Positions 60,988 through 64,000 of a stretch of 64,000 bases of DNA are shown here, one piece after another. The notes below the pieces were generated by a model. The model saw only the letters and a list, made by a program, of their open reading frames with translations, did no database searches and was not told where the DNA came from. Each line of letters starts with the position of its first letter. The stretch's first letter is position 1. Position numbers and translations under genes: made by a program. The DNA lies in NCBI GenBank assembly GCA_016208975.1, contig JACQXA010000004.1, forward strand, positions 1,241,015 through 1,305,014, read 5' to 3'. The DNA comes from Nitrospinota bacterium (GTDB taxonomy: Bacteria > Nitrospinota_A > UBA7883 > JACRLM01).

Positions 60988-61809
60988 TTAATTCCCGCTG
61001 GCGGGAACGGGCCCCTCCAGAAACGGCACCTCGAAAACTTTTTCGTGGAAAATGGGGCCGTGGCCGAAATATCCCCCCTCGCCGAAAAGCTCCCCATGGT
61101 CGGCGGTGATGATGATGTGGGTGCCAGGCGGGCATTTCTTGTAGAGTTTGTCCATAAGCCCATCCAGGTATTCCACGCAATACACCTGCCTGGCGCGGAG
61201 GAACTCCATTTTATCCTCGTTGAAGAACTCCACGGCTTCATTGCTCTCGCCGTCCATGTGTTTGAACACGCCATGAACGCCGTGGAGAACCGGTATCTCC
61301 TCTTTGGTGAGCATGTAGGGGTAATGGGTTTCGCCCAGGTTGAGGAAGTAGAACGTGGGCTTTTCGGGGTCGAAGGATATCTCCTCTATCATCCCGGCGA
61401 AATCGTTATGGCTGTCCATAAGCTTGTATTCGTCGAAATGGGCTGAAAAGCCGGTGAACCGGTTCAGCACCGGCAGGGAAACCTTACCCACGGTTTTGTA
61501 GCCGAGTTTCCTCAGCTTGCAAGGCAGGGAAAGCTCCGGCACGAAGGATTTGAACTCCAGGTCGGGTATGCCAAGCCGGTCCCGCCATTTGGTGAAATCT
61601 TCCTTATACACTTCGGAGGCGAACACCCCGGTGGGGGAGGTGTGGGGGCTAATGCCCATCAGCAGGACGAAATGGGAGGGTGAAGTCCACGAGGCGAAAC
61701 TGTACCGACTGTCCGCCTGGCCCAGCCTGTCCATATTCGGCGTGGCGGCGGAGGCGAAAGAGTCGTACCTGCAAGAGTCCATTACGATGTAAACAAGGTT
61801 ATTGGGCAT
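60988..61809 (-). CDS. Short sulfatase-fold protein without the formylglycine cysteine
   Basis: A 273-residue alkaline-phosphatase-superfamily protein, shorter than most sulfatases (~450). Metal site segments are YIVMDSCRYD (D11) and ITADHGELFGEGG; FLNLGETHYPY is present. In place of the sulfatase CxPxR motif it has T42-S-P-S-H46, so it cannot form formylglycine and Thr42 would be the nucleophile, as in phosphatases and phosphotransferases. It ends shortly after HGPIFHEKVFEVPFLEG, which suggests a minimal enzyme or loss of the C-terminal subdomain. First gene of a two-gene unit with the molybdopterin enzyme. Confidence 0.82.
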   Translation of the reverse strand: MPNNLVYIVMDSCRYDSFASAATPNMDRLGQADSRYSFASWTSPSHFVLLMGISPHTSPTGVFASEVYKEDFTKWRDRLGIPDLEFKSFVPELSLPCKLRKLGYKTVGKVSLPVLNRFTGFSAHFDEYKLMDSHNDFAGMIEEISFDPEKPTFYFLNLGETHYPYMLTKEEIPVLHGVHGVFKHMDGESNEAVEFFNEDKMEFLRARQVYCVEYLDGLMDKLYKKCPPGTHIIITADHGELFGEGGYFGHGPIFHEKVFEVPFLEGPVPASGN

Positions 61810-62189
61810 GTCACGCTTTCAAAAAATCGTTGTAATAACATCCGGCCCGGCGCGGGAGAGGTTTTTATATACTACCCACCAAGCTTAAAGGACGGTCACC
61901 TATCCATTATATTTTATGGAAGCGATGGGTTCAAATAAACGCTGAACGGGTGGTGTCCCAGTTTGAATCTCAAATAACAGACAGATCCTTCACTCCGCTT
62001 GCGCTTCGCCCAGGATGACAACGTTATCAACGGCTTTTATATTGTCATTCTGGGCGTAAGTGAAGAATCTCCCATGTACTTTCAAACTGGGATACTACCC
62101 TGTAACGGCGTGGATAGAGATTCGCTCTTCGCCGTGGCCGCAGACCACGGTTTTCCATTGGCGGTTGGAAGACTGGGGCCGGGCGACCC
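61810..62189. other. Intergenic stretch holding a repeat element
   Basis: No gene is seen. It contains the second 151-bp element (61949-62099). The 139 bases before it hold the promoter region of the sulfatase-like gene, AT-rich with no clear consensus. The 90 bases after it show nothing I recognise. Confidence 0.5.
61949..62099 (+). repeat. 151-bp MITE-like element, copy 2
   Basis: Same length and orientation as copy 1 (19263-19413), about nine differences. Here the terminal inverted repeats are better kept: the left end GGTGGTGTCCCAGTTTGAA and the complement of the right end GGTAGTATCCCAGTTTGAA agree at 17 of 19 bases. No transposase frame. No obvious target duplication was found by eye. 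Confidence 0.85.
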
Positions 62190-63830
62190 CTACCTTACCG
62201 TTGGCCACATGAAATAGAAGGGTTTCCCGTCTTTCATCACCCGGTAACATTCCGCCGATGGGCCCACCTCCACCCGTTCGGCGGTGGCAAGGTTGGCCCC
62301 GGCCAGCGTCCGGGCCATCAGGGCGTAGGTATGATAGGCTGGTTTTAGATCCGCCCGGCCATCGTTGGCTGGGTTGTGGATGATACCAGCGGAATCGAAA
62401 AATCCATGCCTCCCGCCGAACATGTAATGGTCGGTCACCGCCGCCCAGAAAACCTTTTTCACTCCCGCCGCGTAGGCCGTAACATAGCGTCTCACCACAT
62501 CCGCCGCCTGCGCCGCGTCGGAGGTGTTAGGGTCGCCGCTCATGGCGGAGGGGGAGGCGGTCTCGGTCATCCATATTTCCGCGTCCCTGTACCCGTACCG
62601 GTCTAGCATGTTCCGCGCGGCGCGGTATTCCTCTTTAATCCGGCGATACTCGCCGTAATAGCCGAACACATGCCGCATGTCGAAATGGTCGAAAGCCCGT
62701 TTGCCTTTCAGGGCGGCGAGCGCCTGCTCGAAATACGCGGCGCCGTTATCGTTCAGATAGCCGCTGGTGACAAGGGAACAGGCCGGGCACGACTCTTTCA
62801 GCGTGTCGTAGGTCACCTTCAACGCCCGGGCGTAATCCTCGGCGGCCATGTAATTGTCCGCCTCGTTGCCCAGCGAATAATATTTCACCATGGGCAGTTT
62901 GGCGAATAGCTTCCGCAGGAAATTTGTGTACTCCTCGCTCTGATGGTCCTGGAACGCCACCCGCCGGGTTTTCATGTCTATGGAGGTAGCTACTTTCGTG
63001 CGTTTTTTCTCCTGCATCGGTTCTATGATGAGCAGGACGTTCAAACCGGCTTGGGCCGCTTTTTCCGCGTTTCTGCGGATGGACTCCAGATACGCCTCGC
63101 CGGTTTCCATTCCCGGCGCGCCATGCAGGTAAACGGACCAGTTGGCCCCTTTCAGCCCGGAAAGTTTCACCCATCCGAAATTCAGCTCCGGAGTGTGGCG
63201 CGTGGCGGCGTCCAGATCATCCGCCAAGAACCCGAAGGACTGGTTGCGAAGGGCCGGGTCTTTGCTTTTCTCCAACGGGTCCTGTGTGACTATCGCCGGG
63301 GAACCGTGAAGGGTCACGGTGAGGATACCCCTGTTAAGCCCCGCCATTATGGCCCCATCGGCGGGGTCGTTCACCAAGGGCATTATGTAATACCCGGCGT
63401 AAGGATATGGGATGGACAGGGTAACGGGCGCCGTGGGATATTGCCTGCCCATGGCGGATTGCCCCAGCCCCGGACCAGCAGGGGTTGAAACACCCGCTAC
63501 GCCCGCAAGGCGTTTTATGGAAGCGTCGATTTCCTTGACGGCCATGGCCCGGTCGCTTTGTAACAGGCCCCGGATGCGCATCATGTCGTTCTGGTCGAAT
63601 ACCTCCCGCAGGTGAACACCCTTTTCCCGAAGGCTGAACGCCCAGTTGGAGACAGCCTGAAAACGCTCATCGGCGTTTTCCATTGTGGTGGGGGAGGAGA
63701 GCAGATAGTCGTAATTCACGTTCCCGCCCCGCGCCATACCCCCTCTGCCCCTGCCCATGGGTTGTGCCAAGGAATCCACGGCGCACAAGGCGATAAACGC
63801 GGCCAATAACGGGAAAACGGCTTTTTTCAT
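62190..63830 (-). CDS. Exported clan GH-A glycoside hydrolase-like protein (PslG-like)
   Basis: A 546-residue secreted protein: signal peptide (AVFPLLAAFIALCAVDSLA), a Gly/Arg-rich segment, an N-terminal helical/beta region to about 200, then a TIM-barrel. Acid/base Glu323 lies in YSLGNEADNY (the Asn-Glu pair of clan GH-A) and candidate nucleophile Glu423 in IWMTETASPS, 100 residues on, as the clan requires. It resembles GH39-type polysaccharide hydrolases such as PslG, which cut exopolysaccharide in the periplasm. GAGGG just before the ATG. Ten bases separate it from the stop of the upstream membrane-protein gene, so they are probably co-transcribed. Confidence 0.85.
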   Translation of the reverse strand: MKKAVFPLLAAFIALCAVDSLAQPMGRGRGGMARGGNVNYDYLLSSPTTMENADERFQAVSNWAFSLREKGVHLREVFDQNDMMRIRGLLQSDRAMAVKEIDASIKRLAGVAGVSTPAGPGLGQSAMGRQYPTAPVTLSIPYPYAGYYIMPLVNDPADGAIMAGLNRGILTVTLHGSPAIVTQDPLEKSKDPALRNQSFGFLADDLDAATRHTPELNFGWVKLSGLKGANWSVYLHGAPGMETGEAYLESIRRNAEKAAQAGLNVLLIIEPMQEKKRTKVATSIDMKTRRVAFQDHQSEEYTNFLRKLFAKLPMVKYYSLGNEADNYMAAEDYARALKVTYDTLKESCPACSLVTSGYLNDNGAAYFEQALAALKGKRAFDHFDMRHVFGYYGEYRRIKEEYRAARNMLDRYGYRDAEIWMTETASPSAMSGDPNTSDAAQAADVVRRYVTAYAAGVKKVFWAAVTDHYMFGGRHGFFDSAGIIHNPANDGRADLKPAYHTYALMARTLAGANLATAERVEVGPSAECYRVMKDGKPFYFMWPTVR

Positions 63831-63840
63831 GGAACCCTCA

Positions 63841-64000
63841 TTAATTGACGGCTTTTTTATTAGCGCCGCGCAGTTTGAAAATAATGTTCACCATGGCCAC
63901 GTTCATGGCCAGGTACAGCAGGGGATACCTGCCCAGCATGGAGGTGTACTCATATTCGATAAGCCCATGCACATACACCTCGCCGATGGTAACAGCCAGC
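63841..64000 (-). CDS. Membrane protein, C-terminal part only (cut by window edge)
   Basis: An open frame runs from the window edge to a TAA at 63841. The 52 residues seen include VYVHGLIEYEYTSMLGRY, a hydrophobic segment (PLLYLAMNVAMVNIIFKL) and a short basic tail. The short spacing to the glycosidase gene indicates an operon. The family cannot be told from this part; a polysaccharide-export or polymerase protein would fit the neighbour. Confidence 0.65.
   Translation of the reverse strand, partial: LAVTIGEVYVHGLIEYEYTSMLGRYPLLYLAMNVAMVNIIFKLRGANKKAVN

Noticed and set aside
1-64000. CRISPR array or prophage
   Set aside because: No regularly spaced repeats, Cas genes, integrase, capsid or tail genes were found on reading the window.

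Overview
The window reads as chromosome from a diderm (Gram-negative type) bacterium. It carries ExbB/ExbD/TonB with an outer-membrane receptor, a lipoprotein, a heptosyltransferase-family protein, LpxL-like acyltransferases and a Wzx-like flippase. Coding regions are GC-rich, spacers are AT-rich, genes are tightly packed with ATGA/GTGA overlaps, and TTG and GTG starts are common. The style (PyrK/PyrD 1B, PyrR, many cobalamin-binding radical SAM enzymes, GAF-GspE) would fit a deltaproteobacterial or Nitrospinota/Nitrospirota-like lineage. That placement is inference; no rRNA or other phylogenetic marker is present.

Layout. 0-3.7 kb: an aldo/keto-reductase-fold protein and a Fic-fold protein, convergent and both lacking their catalytic residues, then an intact aldo/keto reductase. 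3.8-6.2 kb: JAMM protease, metal ABC ATPase, permease and DUF309 protein. 6.2-7.0 kb: a REC-PilZ response regulator. 7.1-18.9 kb: a pyrimidine operon, pyrR-pyrB-pyrC-carA-(unknown)-carB-(transglutaminase-like)-pyrK-pyrD-(GGGKP repeat protein). It is preceded by a promoter-like sequence and an RNA that matches the PyrR-binding consensus, and is closed by a hairpin terminator. 19.3 kb: a 151-bp element with terminal inverted repeats; a second copy lies at 61.9 kb. 19.6-24.8 kb: amidohydrolase, ExbB, ExbD, TonB and a TonB-dependent receptor. 24.9-32.9 kb, all minus strand: GAF-GspE ATPase, YeeE/YedE-family transporter, a lipoprotein, and a three-gene unit of sugar transferase, AMP-ligase and zinc alcohol dehydrogenase.

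33.1-57.8 kb is the most unusual part, an envelope glycolipid or polysaccharide locus. It holds two alkaline-phosphatase-superfamily phosphodiesterases, five cobalamin-binding radical SAM proteins, two LpxL-like acyltransferases without the usual acidic residue, two large membrane proteins of GT-C type (one clear, one possible) on the opposite strand, a flippase, an APS kinase, an alpha/beta hydrolase, a GT9 protein, a DUF362 ferredoxin-like protein and a GT2 glycosyltransferase. I infer that it builds and exports a modified lipid-linked glycan or unusual membrane lipid whose acyl or polyprenyl part is altered by radical chemistry. The product cannot be read from the sequence.

57.8-64 kb, minus strand: an eight-EF-hand protein, an orphan molybdopterin oxidoreductase behind a sulfatase-fold protein that lacks the formylglycine cysteine, the second 151-bp element, an exported clan GH-A glycosidase-like protein, and the 3' end of a membrane protein cut by the window edge. 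I saw no rRNA, tRNA, CRISPR array, transposase or integrase.
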